A stretch of DNA of 64,000 nucleotides, taken from positions 1 through 64,000 of the forward strand of contig JAXJYC010000061.1 of the NCBI GenBank assembly GCA_036307185.1. Direction: 5' to 3'. The notes under the pieces were generated by a model, which was not told where the DNA came from, searched no databases, and saw nothing but the letters and a program-made list of their open reading frames with translations. Both the position numbers and the translations under genes were made by a program. This DNA comes from SVEL01 sp017381055. Its GTDB lineage: Bacteria; Bacillota; Clostridia; Lachnospirales; Lachnospiraceae. This document shows positions 54,465-62,520 of the stretch, in pieces (positions within the stretch are counted from its first letter, which is position 1; the number at the start of each line of letters is the position of its first letter).

Positions 54465-54793
54465 ATCACGCTTGCCTCCTCTCTGAATCCATTAATCTCA
54501 CCTGATATTTCTTCCAGTTTTTCCACTGTTGGCAACTCTCTATATCCATTTGCCCTATGAGCAAGCTGATTGATATTTGTCGCCATTCCGCGAAGCTGCT
54601 TTAATAGCTCCGCCAAAGTAATATTTATTTTCTTTAATTCCAGTGCCACCGTAGGAGTTGTAATCATAGCACCTTCAATGGCATTGATAACAAATGCTTG
54701 TTTCGTTTGTCCGCTAAGTGCTAACTGCTTCTGCAGATGGTCATATTCTTTCTGTGTCATACGCACTGCTATACTTTTATCTCTTTTACGCAA
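54413..54793 (-). CDS. MobC-like relaxosome accessory protein
   Basis: 126 aa. N-terminal ribbon-helix-helix (SIAVRMTQKEYDHLQKQLAL, then SGQTKQAFVINAIEG) and a helical C-terminal half with LLKQLRGMATNINQLAHRAN, the MobC signature block. It helps the relaxase bind oriT. The oriT should lie just upstream (54794 onward). Confidence 0.88.
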   Translation of the reverse strand: MRKRDKSIAVRMTQKEYDHLQKQLALSGQTKQAFVINAIEGAMITTPTVALELKKINITLAELLKQLRGMATNINQLAHRANGYRELPTVEKLEEISGEINGFREEASVIWQSIRQLLSHQKHTVE

Positions 54794-55345
54794 ATTTCAA
54801 CCTCCCTTCATTTTGTGAAATAAGGCGTGTCCCTATAGCAAGAGACTGCTTATTTCCTTTCGTAATTTGCGTTCGCGGCATTCCAAAAGGTGCGAAACCT
54901 TTTGGTGGGGTGCAGGGGCAAAGCCCCTAACTGATAAGATGGATGGGATGGAAGAACTTCCGGTGGACGTTCTGTAATTCCAGCCGTCCTATCAGTGTGC
55001 TCCAGCGTGCAGAGAGTGAAACTCTCGCCGTAGGTTCAAAGGGAGTAGCACTCCCTTGCAAGTTTAGGAACAGCGCCACCGCTGGTCCGGTGCAAAGTGG
55101 CTTGCCATTTTGCGAAACTTGCCTATCATCTGCAATAACTGTAAATACTTTTCAGAAGTGCGATGATGAAAAAGAAAATACCGGTTTAGATTTTCTTTTT
55201 CTATCAGAGCACTCTGGAAAGTAGATTATCTTATATCAGATGATAGTGGTCTTGCGATGGGCCGAGTATATAGAAAAGGTATACCTTGAGTAATACCGCT
55301 ATCATATTTCTATGATGTGGGATTACCTGAGGTATACCTTAGTAT
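54794..55345. other. Structured non-coding region, probable oriT
   Basis: G+C richer than the rest, no gene. It holds: CCAAAAGGT/ACCTTTTGG (54883-54905); a GGGG-CCCC pair beside it; GGGAGT/ACTCCC near 55045; CTATCATCTG (55123-55132) inverted at 55237-55246; GAAAAAGAAAAT/ATTTTCTTTTTC (55168-55201); and the start of a 110-nt hairpin (55254-55363). Position upstream of mobC-relaxase fits the transfer origin; the nick site was not located. Confidence 0.55.
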
Positions 55346-55363
55346 TCATATTAAGCCCATCGC
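55254..55363. repeat. 110-nt long hairpin with two palindromic boxes
   Basis: Outer arms GCGATGGGC and GCCCATCGC are perfect. Inside, AAGGTATACCTT (55276-55287) and AGGTATACCTT (55330-55340) are each palindromes and also pair with one another. The innermost part pairs TATCATA with TATGAT around TTTC. No T-run follows, so it is not a terminator. The right end overlaps the last codons of the 39-aa frame. Confidence 0.7.
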
Positions 55364-55465
55364 TCGTAGCATTTTATCTGAAACCGATGCAATAACTGGT
55401 GGTACATCTACCAGCTCAGCTTCATATTCTACGTTACCGTCACCTTGAATAATTACAATTCCCAT
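55346..55465 (-). CDS. Small 39-aa protein of the element
   Basis: Starts 9 bp after the MobC-like stop; the GAGGAG ribosome site is formed by the last codons of that gene. It reads MGIVIIQGDGNVEYEAELVD, then VPPVIASVSDKMLRAMGLI. No family recognised. Its 3' end lies in the long hairpin, so folding could affect translation or the reverse. Confidence 0.6.
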   Translation of the reverse strand: MGIVIIQGDGNVEYEAELVDVPPVIASVSDKMLRAMGLI

Positions 55466-55474
55466 AACCTACAC

Positions 55475-55837
55475 TTACTCCTCTTCATAAAATCCCCTTA
55501 ATATTTCCAATATTGCTCGAAGCGACTCCAGCACCCGCAAATCCAATTCATCTGCTCTTTGTACCTTACAAAGATGTTCATCAATTGCCTTAATCTCTCT
55601 TCTGATAGCATCAAAGGTCTTCACATTTCCCACAGCTGTTACCTTGCTATATTTGCAACATTCAGTGATATAATCTTGCACCTTCAAACCGGATAATTCG
55701 ATACGCTTATAAATAATATCTCTATCCTCTGGCGTCACGCGATTATTGATAATTACATTCCTTTTGCGTGCATGCTCATCATTTTTCTTAGGAACTACCC
55801 CTTCTATTAAATTGTTTCGTTTATAAATTCTACTCAT
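55475..55837 (-). CDS. MobC-like relaxosome protein
   Basis: 120 aa from ATG 55837, which overlaps the integrase stop (ATGAGTAG); a longer form from 55885 is less likely. RKRNVIINNRVTPEDRDIIY, KRIELSGLKVQDYITECCKY and AIRREIKAIDEHLC give the ribbon-helix-helix-plus-helix pattern of MobC/plasmid mobilization proteins. A second such gene (54413-54793) lies nearer the relaxase. Confidence 0.8.
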   Translation of the reverse strand: MSRIYKRNNLIEGVVPKKNDEHARKRNVIINNRVTPEDRDIIYKRIELSGLKVQDYITECCKYSKVTAVGNVKTFDAIRREIKAIDEHLCKVQRADELDLRVLESLRAILEILRGFYEEE

Positions 55838-56939
55838 CTTCACTATTCTCCATTTTCTTCTCCAGCGCCTTTTCTCTATCCTCATTCAATTTGTCCGCCA
55901 GGCTCTTTTGCTTAGACGGATATAGATGAGAATAAGTAAAAGTTACAGAGATACTTTCGTGGCCCATACGCTCTGCAATCTCTACCGGCGAAAAGCCAAG
56001 TTCAATCAGATATGCTACATGAGAATGTCTCAAATCATGAATTCTAATTCTCTTTACACCAGATTCCTTACAACCTCTTTTCATCTCATGCTGCAAATAA
56101 TGCTTAGAAACCTCAAATAATCTAGTATCGTTATTGCACTTATACAACATACCAAAATAATCCTCCAACTCCTCACATAAGAAATCCGGCAAATTAATAT
56201 CACGATTACTCTTTTCCGTCTTCGGCTCCGTAATATAATCCTTACCTTCCAATCTCTGATAAGATTTTCTGATATGAAGTATCTTTTTTTCCAGGTCCAC
56301 ATCTTCCCTTGTAAGCGCAAGCAGCTCCCCCTCTCGAATGCCGGTCCAGAATAACAGTTCAAACGCGTAATAAGACATAGGCTTGCTTTTCATAGTTTCA
56401 ATAAATCGAAAGAATTCATCCCTAGTCCAGAACAGCATTTCCTTAGCTTTCTTCCTTCCCATATTGCCTATCTTCTGACAAGGATTATCTTTCAAATCAT
56501 AGTATCTGGTAGCATGATTGAAGATGGCGCTCATCTGCGCGGAGATAGTCTTTAAGTAGGTAGGCGAATAGCCCTTGCCGTCATCATCGCGCATCTGCAA
56601 TATCTCATTTTGCCACTGCATAATATCCGAAGTACAAATATCCGCTAGCGCCTTATCCTCAAAATATGGCAATATTTTCGTCCTTATAATATTTTCTTTG
56701 GTTAAATAAGTATTGTATTTAAGTCTTGGCTTCAAATCTTCTAAATAGCATTCTATAAACTGTGCAAACCCCATATTTACATCTTTAGCTTTCTTTAATA
56801 AGAATTCTCGCTCATAGTCCACAGCTTCTCGCTTAGTCTTAAATCCCCTTTTGTGAAGCACTTTCACTTTGCCCTGCCAGTCGATGTATCTGGCATAAAC
56901 CGTCCATGTTCCTTTGCTTGTATCTCTACTTACTGACAT
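55830..56939 (-). CDS. Tyrosine recombinase (integrase)
   Basis: 369 aa. N-terminal arm-binding domain (KGTWTVYARYIDWQGKVKVL), SAM-like core-binding domain (TYLTKENIIRTKILPYF) and catalytic domain with R (FWTGIREGELLAL), K (in TEPKTEKSNRDINLP), H-x-x-R (IHDLRHSHVAYL), H (MGHESISVTFTYSHL) and the Tyr in the same block. All six residues are present, so it should be active. Start overlaps the replication-like gene by one base (TAATG). Confidence 0.95.
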   Translation of the reverse strand: MSVSRDTSKGTWTVYARYIDWQGKVKVLHKRGFKTKREAVDYEREFLLKKAKDVNMGFAQFIECYLEDLKPRLKYNTYLTKENIIRTKILPYFEDKALADICTSDIMQWQNEILQMRDDDGKGYSPTYLKTISAQMSAIFNHATRYYDLKDNPCQKIGNMGRKKAKEMLFWTRDEFFRFIETMKSKPMSYYAFELLFWTGIREGELLALTREDVDLEKKILHIRKSYQRLEGKDYITEPKTEKSNRDINLPDFLCEELEDYFGMLYKCNNDTRLFEVSKHYLQHEMKRGCKESGVKRIRIHDLRHSHVAYLIELGFSPVEIAERMGHESISVTFTYSHLYPSKQKSLADKLNEDREKALEKKMENSEDE

Positions 56940-57760
56940 TATAATCCTCCTCTACTCATATCATAATTGACCTCTGACCGATAGTAATTCCCAATAGTAT
57001 TAGGGGCATTATACAATGCTGTAAGCAAGTAATTTTTTATATTTCTCACCTTGCTAGAATTCTTATCCATACACTCAATAACATACTGTATATGCCCCAT
57101 TTCTAACTTGAGAAACTTACCCTTGACTACTTCATAAGGATAATCTGCTCCTGCAATACGAACCGTCTTTCGCTTAACACTTACAGTTTCCACTATCAGA
57201 TTCAGAATTTCTTCGATTACCTTCTTTTTATAAGGGTTGTCCTTTAATAGATATTCATAATCAATATTCTCCTTAACAATATCTATGTAGGCTTCCATCT
57301 CATCCATCCCATCACTCTCTTTCTTCTGATTGATAGATTGATTATTTAATTTCTTATTATTAGATTCATTATTAGTTAATTTCTTATTATTTAATTGTGA
57401 CTGCTTTTCGGCTACCGGTTTTACGGGTGTCGGATTATCCGATACCGGGAAATTAGGAAACGGTGATTGTGGTGTTTCATATACCTCAATAACATTTTCT
57501 CCAAACACACCACCCTCGCCACGGCTCTGCTGCTTACTTAGGTATCCGAATTCCTGCAAGCTATCAATACTACTCTTAATAGAATGCTTTCCATCTGGAA
57601 GTATCTTTCGAAGCCCGGCCGTTGTAAAATCCCAATTATCTGGCAGTGATAGTAATGTCAGCATCATACCTCTGTCCCTTAAGCTCAGTGCTGGGTTCAT
57701 TGCTATTCCTTTGTAGACATTTACGTAATTACCTTGCGTCTTATTCTTCAAAACAGGCAT
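56939..57760 (-). CDS. Replication-initiator-like protein (RepA_N/DUF6017 type)
   Basis: 273 aa. N-terminal winged-helix part: YVNVYKGIAMNPALSLRDRG, LSLPDNWDFTTAGLRKILPD, IKSSIDSLQEFGYLSKQQ. A low-complexity linker rich in N, K and S is followed by a C-terminal helical domain (MEAYIDIVKENIDYEYLLKD, then RNIKNYLLTALYNAP) typical of DUF6017. It may drive limited replication of the excised element. Its ribosome site is in a small hairpin (57772-57789). Confidence 0.8.
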   Translation of the reverse strand: MPVLKNKTQGNYVNVYKGIAMNPALSLRDRGMMLTLLSLPDNWDFTTAGLRKILPDGKHSIKSSIDSLQEFGYLSKQQSRGEGGVFGENVIEVYETPQSPFPNFPVSDNPTPVKPVAEKQSQLNNKKLTNNESNNKKLNNQSINQKKESDGMDEMEAYIDIVKENIDYEYLLKDNPYKKKVIEEILNLIVETVSVKRKTVRIAGADYPYEVVKGKFLKLEMGHIQYVIECMDKNSSKVRNIKNYLLTALYNAPNTIGNYYRSEVNYDMSRGGL

Positions 57761-57795
57761 CTTTCATCATCTCCTCTCTTGAAAGAGGACACATT

Positions 57796-57888
57796 TTATG
57801 CTATGCTCTCTTTGACTACGGTGCATATAGCAATATATGTGTCATCGGCTCTTGTTAACGCAAGAGCCCTTTTTATTGCTCTTTCCAT
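57796..57888 (-). CDS. Small 30-aa peptide of the element
   Basis: ATG lies two bases after the excisionase-like stop, with AGGAGATAGG as ribosome site. It reads MERAIKRALALTRADDTYIA, then ICTVVKESIA. The codons for its first third lie in an inverted repeat (GGCTCTTG/CAAGAGCC, 57847-57868) that would look like a terminator on the plus strand. Function unknown. Confidence 0.55.
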   Translation of the reverse strand: MERAIKRALALTRADDTYIAICTVVKESIA

Positions 57889-57890
57889 AC

Positions 57891-58085
57891 CTATCTCCTC
57901 ATACACGCCTCTTCGTAGTAAATACGATTAATCTTTCCGCTCATAGTTAATAAGCGTGGATTCTCAGACTTCATCTGTTCAGACAACTGCTTAATGATGG
58001 CATATCCCTTGGAACGACTACATCCCCAATCCCTACAAACCTCTGCAACATCTACATATGCTGGTCTAATATTAGTATCTACCAT
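57891..58085 (-). CDS. Excisionase-like DNA-binding protein
   Basis: 64 aa: TNIRPAYVDVAEVCRDWGCS, RSKGYAIIKQLSEQMKSENP, then GKINRIYYEEACMRR. The helix-turn-helix with wing fits Xis/MerR-like proteins of Tn916-type and mobilizable elements. First gene of the element operon, right behind a perfect promoter with built-in operator. Confidence 0.85.
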   Translation of the reverse strand: MVDTNIRPAYVDVAEVCRDWGCSRSKGYAIIKQLSEQMKSENPRLLTMSGKINRIYYEEACMRR

Positions 58086-58109
58086 ATATTTCTACCTCCT
58101 TTCTTACTT

Positions 58110-58196
58110 AGAACCTTTTATGGTTCTGCGGAACAATTGTATTATAAGAACCTTTTTAAGTTCTGTCAATAGTTTTTCAGAACTTTTTTTGGTTCT
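58110..58196. promoter_or_regulatory. Element control region: promoter and three operators
   Basis: Minus promoter for the mobile operon: -35 TTGACA (58169-58164), 17-bp spacer, -10 TATAAT (58146-58141), both perfect. Three 18-bp palindromes AGAACC-N6-GGTTCT type lie at 58110-58127, 58147-58164 and 58179-58196. The middle one exactly fills the promoter spacer. The XRE protein at 58257 is the likely binder. Confidence 0.85.
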
Positions 58197-58256
58197 TTTC
58201 TTTTTTTGCATTCTATGATACAATGTATTAAAAATTAGAAAAGGAGTTGAGTTTCC

Positions 58257-58784
58257 ATGACACAAGGTCAAAGAATTCGCTTTGTTAGAGAATTCAGACA
58301 TATGACACAAAAAGAATTAGGATTAGCTTGTGGTTTCCCTGAATCATCTGCAGATGTCCGCATACGCCAATACGAAAGCGATCAGAAATCACCTAAGAAG
58401 GATGCTCTCGAACTTATTGCTGCTGCACTAAAAGTACATATCTATTCTTTGAATAATTACACAACTGCAAATGCAACCGATATTTTGGAAAATCTATTTT
58501 GGATGGAAACCTTCGGTCTAATAGAATTGTTCAAACTTGAGCAAGTACGAGAACCGGATAAGGATTGGGTTATCAAAGGTTCCTACAACGAACCTAACTA
58601 TTTACAATACCATGCTCCTATCGGAATTACCGTAAAATACAATCTTGTAAATGAATTTATGCAAGAATGGTATACCAGATATATAGAATATCATCAAAAT
58701 ATTATATCCAAAGACCAGTACACTAACTGGAAATTAAATTGGCCTGCATCATGCGATGGCACCGGCGAAGGATATGTAGACTAA
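58257..58784 (+). CDS. XRE family repressor of the element
   Basis: 175 aa, AAGGAG site. HTH: RIRFVREFRHMTQKELGLAC, then RIRQYESDQKSPKKDALELI, AAALKVHIYSL. The C-terminal domain (MQEWYTRYIEYHQNIISKDQ, then YTNWKLNWP) matches the paralog at 46768. Divergent from xis, with the operators between them. Preceded by an extended -10 (TGATACAAT, 58216-58224). Confidence 0.9.
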   Translation: MTQGQRIRFVREFRHMTQKELGLACGFPESSADVRIRQYESDQKSPKKDALELIAAALKVHIYSLNNYTTANATDILENLFWMETFGLIELFKLEQVREPDKDWVIKGSYNEPNYLQYHAPIGITVKYNLVNEFMQEWYTRYIEYHQNIISKDQYTNWKLNWPASCDGTGEGYVD

Positions 58785-58869
58785 AAAAAAATCTAATATA
58801 TACATTAGTTATGAAATCACCATATACTTACAACTACAAAAAAGTAATTATAAACAAGTATACAAAAAT

Positions 58870-58893
58870 ATGCCGCAGACTTCTCTGCGGCAT
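58870..58893 (-). terminator. Terminator, GCCGCAGA stem type (copy 3)
   Basis: ATGCCGCAGA/TCTGCGGCAT with loop GAAG on the minus strand, then TTTTTG. It lies past the DUF4435 gene. Confidence 0.8.
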
Positions 58894-58921
58894 TACAACT
58901 ATTCTTTATTCAATTTTAAAA

Positions 58922-59773
58922 CTATACTTGTCCAACACTTATAATGTGTAAAATTCTATTTTTTACAAAATCAAGACTTTTTATGTCAAAGGATGACACC
59001 AAAAAATAAATAAAATCATCTTCTTTAAAATTAACCTTTACCTTTTCTCTCAGATAATTAGATAAACTTGCTAATAGATATTTCCCACATACTAATCTTG
59101 TAATATTTCCATATAAAATTGTTTCAAATTTACTTTTATACGAATCATACTGAACATCATAATCAGAAATTCTACTCTTCAAGCTATTTATGTATTTTTC
59201 TATTTTTCCCATATTTACATAACCATTCTTATAAAAATAACTATGTGGTGAAATACCTACATTTTTTTCTTCCGGAAATGTATTCTGTGCTATCATATAG
59301 TTAATAAATAGTTCTTTCATTGCCTCAAAAATCATATCTTCCCATTTAGAATACTCTATTTCCTCTGATACCCTCTTTTGAGTTATTTTCATTTTACCGG
59401 CCATATATTTCAAAACTGCCTTTTCATCTGTATAATAGCTTTCAATATTATATTTCTCTAAGTATATGTAATTGGGATTGTCTATCATTTCTTTTCCCAT
59501 TACCAAGTCAAAATCACCATCAACCAAATAAATTGCAGGTTTGTCATCATATGAACAACCATATTCTCTAAATGCCTTTTCAACTCCCGGCTTACCTTTC
59601 ATTGGAAAAATTTTATTTAATCTAATTTGGTGATTAAACATTCTTTGAAAAATATTTTCATATATAAATTCCTTATGTTCATCCTCGACAAAAATATTAA
59701 TATCGTTGTAGTCAGAATAAAACAATACACGATTCAACAGAGCCGACTCTGAATAAAAAAGACCATCTTCCAT
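58922..59773 (-). CDS. DUF4435 protein, PARIS AriB-like effector
   Basis: 283 aa. The DUF4435 core can be read: NDINIFVEDEHKEFIYENIF with VEDE, AIYLVDGDFDLVMG with the Asp pair, and YLEKYNIESYYTDEKAVL. This is a TOPRIM-like nuclease fold. In PARIS systems AriB cuts tRNA or nucleic acid after being released by the AriA ATPase when a phage protein is sensed. The ATPase gene lies 20 bp upstream, so the pair fits PARIS. Assignment rests on motif and context only. Confidence 0.78.
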   Translation of the reverse strand: MEDGLFYSESALLNRVLFYSDYNDINIFVEDEHKEFIYENIFQRMFNHQIRLNKIFPMKGKPGVEKAFREYGCSYDDKPAIYLVDGDFDLVMGKEMIDNPNYIYLEKYNIESYYTDEKAVLKYMAGKMKITQKRVSEEIEYSKWEDMIFEAMKELFINYMIAQNTFPEEKNVGISPHSYFYKNGYVNMGKIEKYINSLKSRISDYDVQYDSYKSKFETILYGNITRLVCGKYLLASLSNYLREKVKVNFKEDDFIYFLVSSFDIKSLDFVKNRILHIISVGQV

Positions 59774-59793
59774 CTTACGTACTCTCCATTTCG

Positions 59794-61203
59794 TTATTTT
59801 AGTTTAACTGCATTGCCTCGATATTCTCCTATCAACTCTGGAGAATGTGTTGCAAATATTAATTGTATATTTTTATTTGTCTTTAAAATCGCTGGAACAA
59901 ATTTATTTTGCCATTCAAGATGTAAAGAGGCCTCTGGTTCATCAACAATAAAAATTCCTGTTCCTTTACTTTTAAGTCCAAATATCAAACTTGCAAACGT
60001 AATAACAATCTGTTTTTCTCCTGAAGATAAATCTGTAAGACGTAATTTCTTTCCCTTAGTTTCAAAGACAACTTGTCCTTCACTAGTAATTGCAATTCTC
60101 TTATGTGTTCCACTGCTTAAAAAGAAATCGTTAATTAACTCTTCAAACAACATTTTAGGTTGTCTAATTTTTTCTTTTTTCATTTCATTTTCTTTTGCTA
60201 ACTCTGCTATATTTCTAATTTTTTGAAATTCTGCATACTGCCATGCTAAATCAATTCTAATGCCAGATTTTTCATTATTATCATTTTTTTGTTTGATATA
60301 ATCGTCATATGCACTTTTGAATGCTTCAAAAAAAGATTCTATTTCTTTTTGCAATTTTTCATCATACACTCCTATTTCTTTTAAAGTTTTTATATACGCC
60401 TCTTTTGATCTTAATACCTCATCCCACTCGAATTTGGATATTTCTTTAATAATTTGCCAAAAATGCATATCACTGGATACTCTAATCATCGAACTCAACA
60501 CATCATTTCTAAACTTATCGTTTACTTTATTTTCTTGAATATTTATATTCATGCAGCTATCTCTGATAAGTTCAGAAACAAATCGTAACGATTCATTCAA
60601 ATATGAATTATATGGATTTTGTTGAGCTTCATAATAATGTCTTCTTGAATAACCATAACGATAATAATCTCGTTCTTCATATCTATCATATCCATATCTA
60701 CTTAATGGAAGATACACATAATTGAATTTATTTACTATATCGTTTACGAATGGATACATATTAAAAAAAGTTCGTTCGATATTATCATCCTCATTTTTTC
60801 TATATAATCTTTCTTTTATATTATCGAAATCCTCAATTTCATAATGCCCTTTATCAAAACATACTAACATAGTCTTCATATTTTTTTCTTTTGACAAAAT
60901 CTTGATTTGTATTTTTGCTTCTACATTCTTTTGATCACAATAAAATAAATCTATCTTATCAAAGACAAAATCTGTCAAACTATATAGCTTTCCAGTAACA
61001 ATTGCAGCCAAAATGTTTAGTACTGTTGTTTTACCGCAACCATTAGCTCCAAATAAAAAAGTTAGTTTTGAATCAAATTCAATATCATAATCATATTGTC
61101 CATGCAAACTATATATATGTATTCTTTTTATTAACATATCAATTCCTCCATATAATACCATCATTGCTATCACCTCAAATTCATAATAGCAGATTTCTTT
61201 CAC
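59794..61203 (-). CDS. AAA/ABC-type ATPase, PARIS AriA-like
   Basis: 469 aa as opened; the start MLIKRIHIYSLHGQYDY at about 61137 is equally likely and conserved-looking. Walker A FLFGANGCGKTTVLNILAAI, a long inserted region, ABC-type signature LSSGEKQIVITFAS, Walker B FIVDEPEASLHLEWQ, and the switch ATHSPELIGEYRG. This is the OLD/AAA_15 branch, as in AriA. With the DUF4435 gene it forms a two-gene unit. Confidence 0.85.
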   Translation of the reverse strand: MKEICYYEFEVIAMMVLYGGIDMLIKRIHIYSLHGQYDYDIEFDSKLTFLFGANGCGKTTVLNILAAIVTGKLYSLTDFVFDKIDLFYCDQKNVEAKIQIKILSKEKNMKTMLVCFDKGHYEIEDFDNIKERLYRKNEDDNIERTFFNMYPFVNDIVNKFNYVYLPLSRYGYDRYEERDYYRYGYSRRHYYEAQQNPYNSYLNESLRFVSELIRDSCMNINIQENKVNDKFRNDVLSSMIRVSSDMHFWQIIKEISKFEWDEVLRSKEAYIKTLKEIGVYDEKLQKEIESFFEAFKSAYDDYIKQKNDNNEKSGIRIDLAWQYAEFQKIRNIAELAKENEMKKEKIRQPKMLFEELINDFFLSSGTHKRIAITSEGQVVFETKGKKLRLTDLSSGEKQIVITFASLIFGLKSKGTGIFIVDEPEASLHLEWQNKFVPAILKTNKNIQLIFATHSPELIGEYRGNAVKLK

Positions 61204-61257
61204 ACATTATGTCACATCTTGTAGATTGACATATTAAATTCAAATATTCTTGTTGTA

Positions 61258-62520
61258 TCACATTTTGCACTTTTCGCCATTCAAAAATTGAGAATTTACT
61301 TCATTTAATATCCCTTCTATTTCAGTACAAATTCTCTTATATGGTAATGGCTCACTATTATATGCCTCCCATGGAATATAAATATATATATTATCTTTTC
61401 CAGAAAGCATTTGGGACTTAATATCTTTTCTCTCTATATAATCCTCATCATTTCTACCATAAACTTCTATAACTATTTTTTTATTTGTCCCTTCAAATTC
61501 GATAATGCCATCTTCCAAATATTTGTCCCCATAGGCACCATATCCATATTCAAAAGGCTTATAAAAGAACACGCCTTTTTCCTTGAATCTATTTTGATTC
61601 ATTATTTCACAAATAGCATTATACATCTGCACTTCATAAATACTTTCAGAAAACAACCCATAATCATTTACTAAAAGAAATCTTAGGCTGTACATTGCGT
61701 ACTTATCTCGAAATCCAGCTAAAATAATATTCCTATTTGATAAATCATCAGTCGCATAAGTATTTTTGTACTCCTCAAGCGCTCTAATCAATTCTTGTGT
61801 ATAAACCGGAACTGTTAACGCCTTACCATTTTTCTTTTCTTTTATTATTAAACGTGTAATCCTATCATCTGCTTTATATGTAGGTATCTCTGCTAATTCC
61901 TTATATACAAATTCCAGACCATCTTTTAGACGTTCTAAATCAGCAATACTCTTTTTCTTAGTTCCTATCCTTGTTCTCTTACCCGCCCAAAACATTTTCT
62001 TAATCATTATATTCGTTTTAGGATACACTATCTCATTATTTCCTTTGTAAAATGCAACATGCTTAAATGTAAGCATATTCATCTTTTTTATCATAGCAGA
62101 AATCGTAATTTCTCCCTGCTGATGATGAGGATATCTTCTGCCTCCCCCATCATAATTTCGTGGAACATTCTCATTTGGTTCATCATCGTTTTGCTTCCTA
62201 TACATTAGTGGTTCTGACAAATGCACCCGGACCTCCCCGGTCTCGTCATCAATCAAAAATCCAGCATTATAATCGCGTTTATCTAAGTATACTTTCGATT
62301 TCGGGCACCAATCCTCGTGTTCTGCTTGTTTTCCTTGACTACATGGATATATTGCCCAACTTCCATTACGGACTTTATATTCACAAACCCCGTTACAATT
62401 GCAAAAAAGTCTCACATTTTCTTTTTCGCATTTATCATATAGTGATTTTTTATCATGCTTTTCCATTTCGTTCGGACATAATACTTCATTTTTAGTTGTT
62501 TTTATTCTAAACTGTGCCAT
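61258..62520 (-). CDS. Zinc-motif protein with PD-(D/E)XK-like domain
   Basis: 420 aa. The N-terminal part has a Cys-rich motif: LFCNCNGVCEYKVRNGSWAI, then CSQGKQAEH and WCPKSKVYL (CxC...H...C), like the DUF1173 family of mobile elements. The C-terminal part (about 320-400) shows a restriction-endonuclease-like core: YLEDGIIEFEGTNKKIVIEV, YGRNDEDYIERKDIK. The Asp/Glu and ExY spacing is close to a nuclease but the Lys of ExK is not evident. It sits 54 bp upstream of the ATPase gene on the same strand and may belong with it. Confidence 0.65.
   Translation of the reverse strand: MAQFRIKTTKNEVLCPNEMEKHDKKSLYDKCEKENVRLFCNCNGVCEYKVRNGSWAIYPCSQGKQAEHEDWCPKSKVYLDKRDYNAGFLIDDETGEVRVHLSEPLMYRKQNDDEPNENVPRNYDGGGRRYPHHQQGEITISAMIKKMNMLTFKHVAFYKGNNEIVYPKTNIMIKKMFWAGKRTRIGTKKKSIADLERLKDGLEFVYKELAEIPTYKADDRITRLIIKEKKNGKALTVPVYTQELIRALEEYKNTYATDDLSNRNIILAGFRDKYAMYSLRFLLVNDYGLFSESIYEVQMYNAICEIMNQNRFKEKGVFFYKPFEYGYGAYGDKYLEDGIIEFEGTNKKIVIEVYGRNDEDYIERKDIKSQMLSGKDNIYIYIPWEAYNSEPLPYKRICTEIEGILNEVNSQFLNGEKCKM

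Larger units (their letters stand above)
53083..58784. mobile_element. Integrative mobilizable element backbone
   Basis: Minus-strand operon, 5' to 3': excisionase-like, 30-aa peptide, replication-like protein, tyrosine integrase, MobC-like, 39-aa peptide, structured non-coding DNA, MobC, relaxase, coiled-coil protein. A divergent XRE repressor closes it at 58 kb. No type IV secretion genes are present, so transfer would need a helper. The outer ends are not defined; the defence genes on both sides (47.6-52.9 and 58.9-62.5 kb) may be cargo. Confidence 0.75.

Noticed and set aside
54943..55224. Plus-strand frame of 93 codons in the mobile element
   Set aside because: It covers the inverted repeats of the probable oriT and has no ribosome site or family pattern.
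57845..57876. Plus-strand terminator GGCTCTTG/CAAGAGCC with CCTTTTT
   Set aside because: No plus-strand gene precedes it. It lies inside the 30-aa minus-strand frame, so a real terminator role is doubtful.
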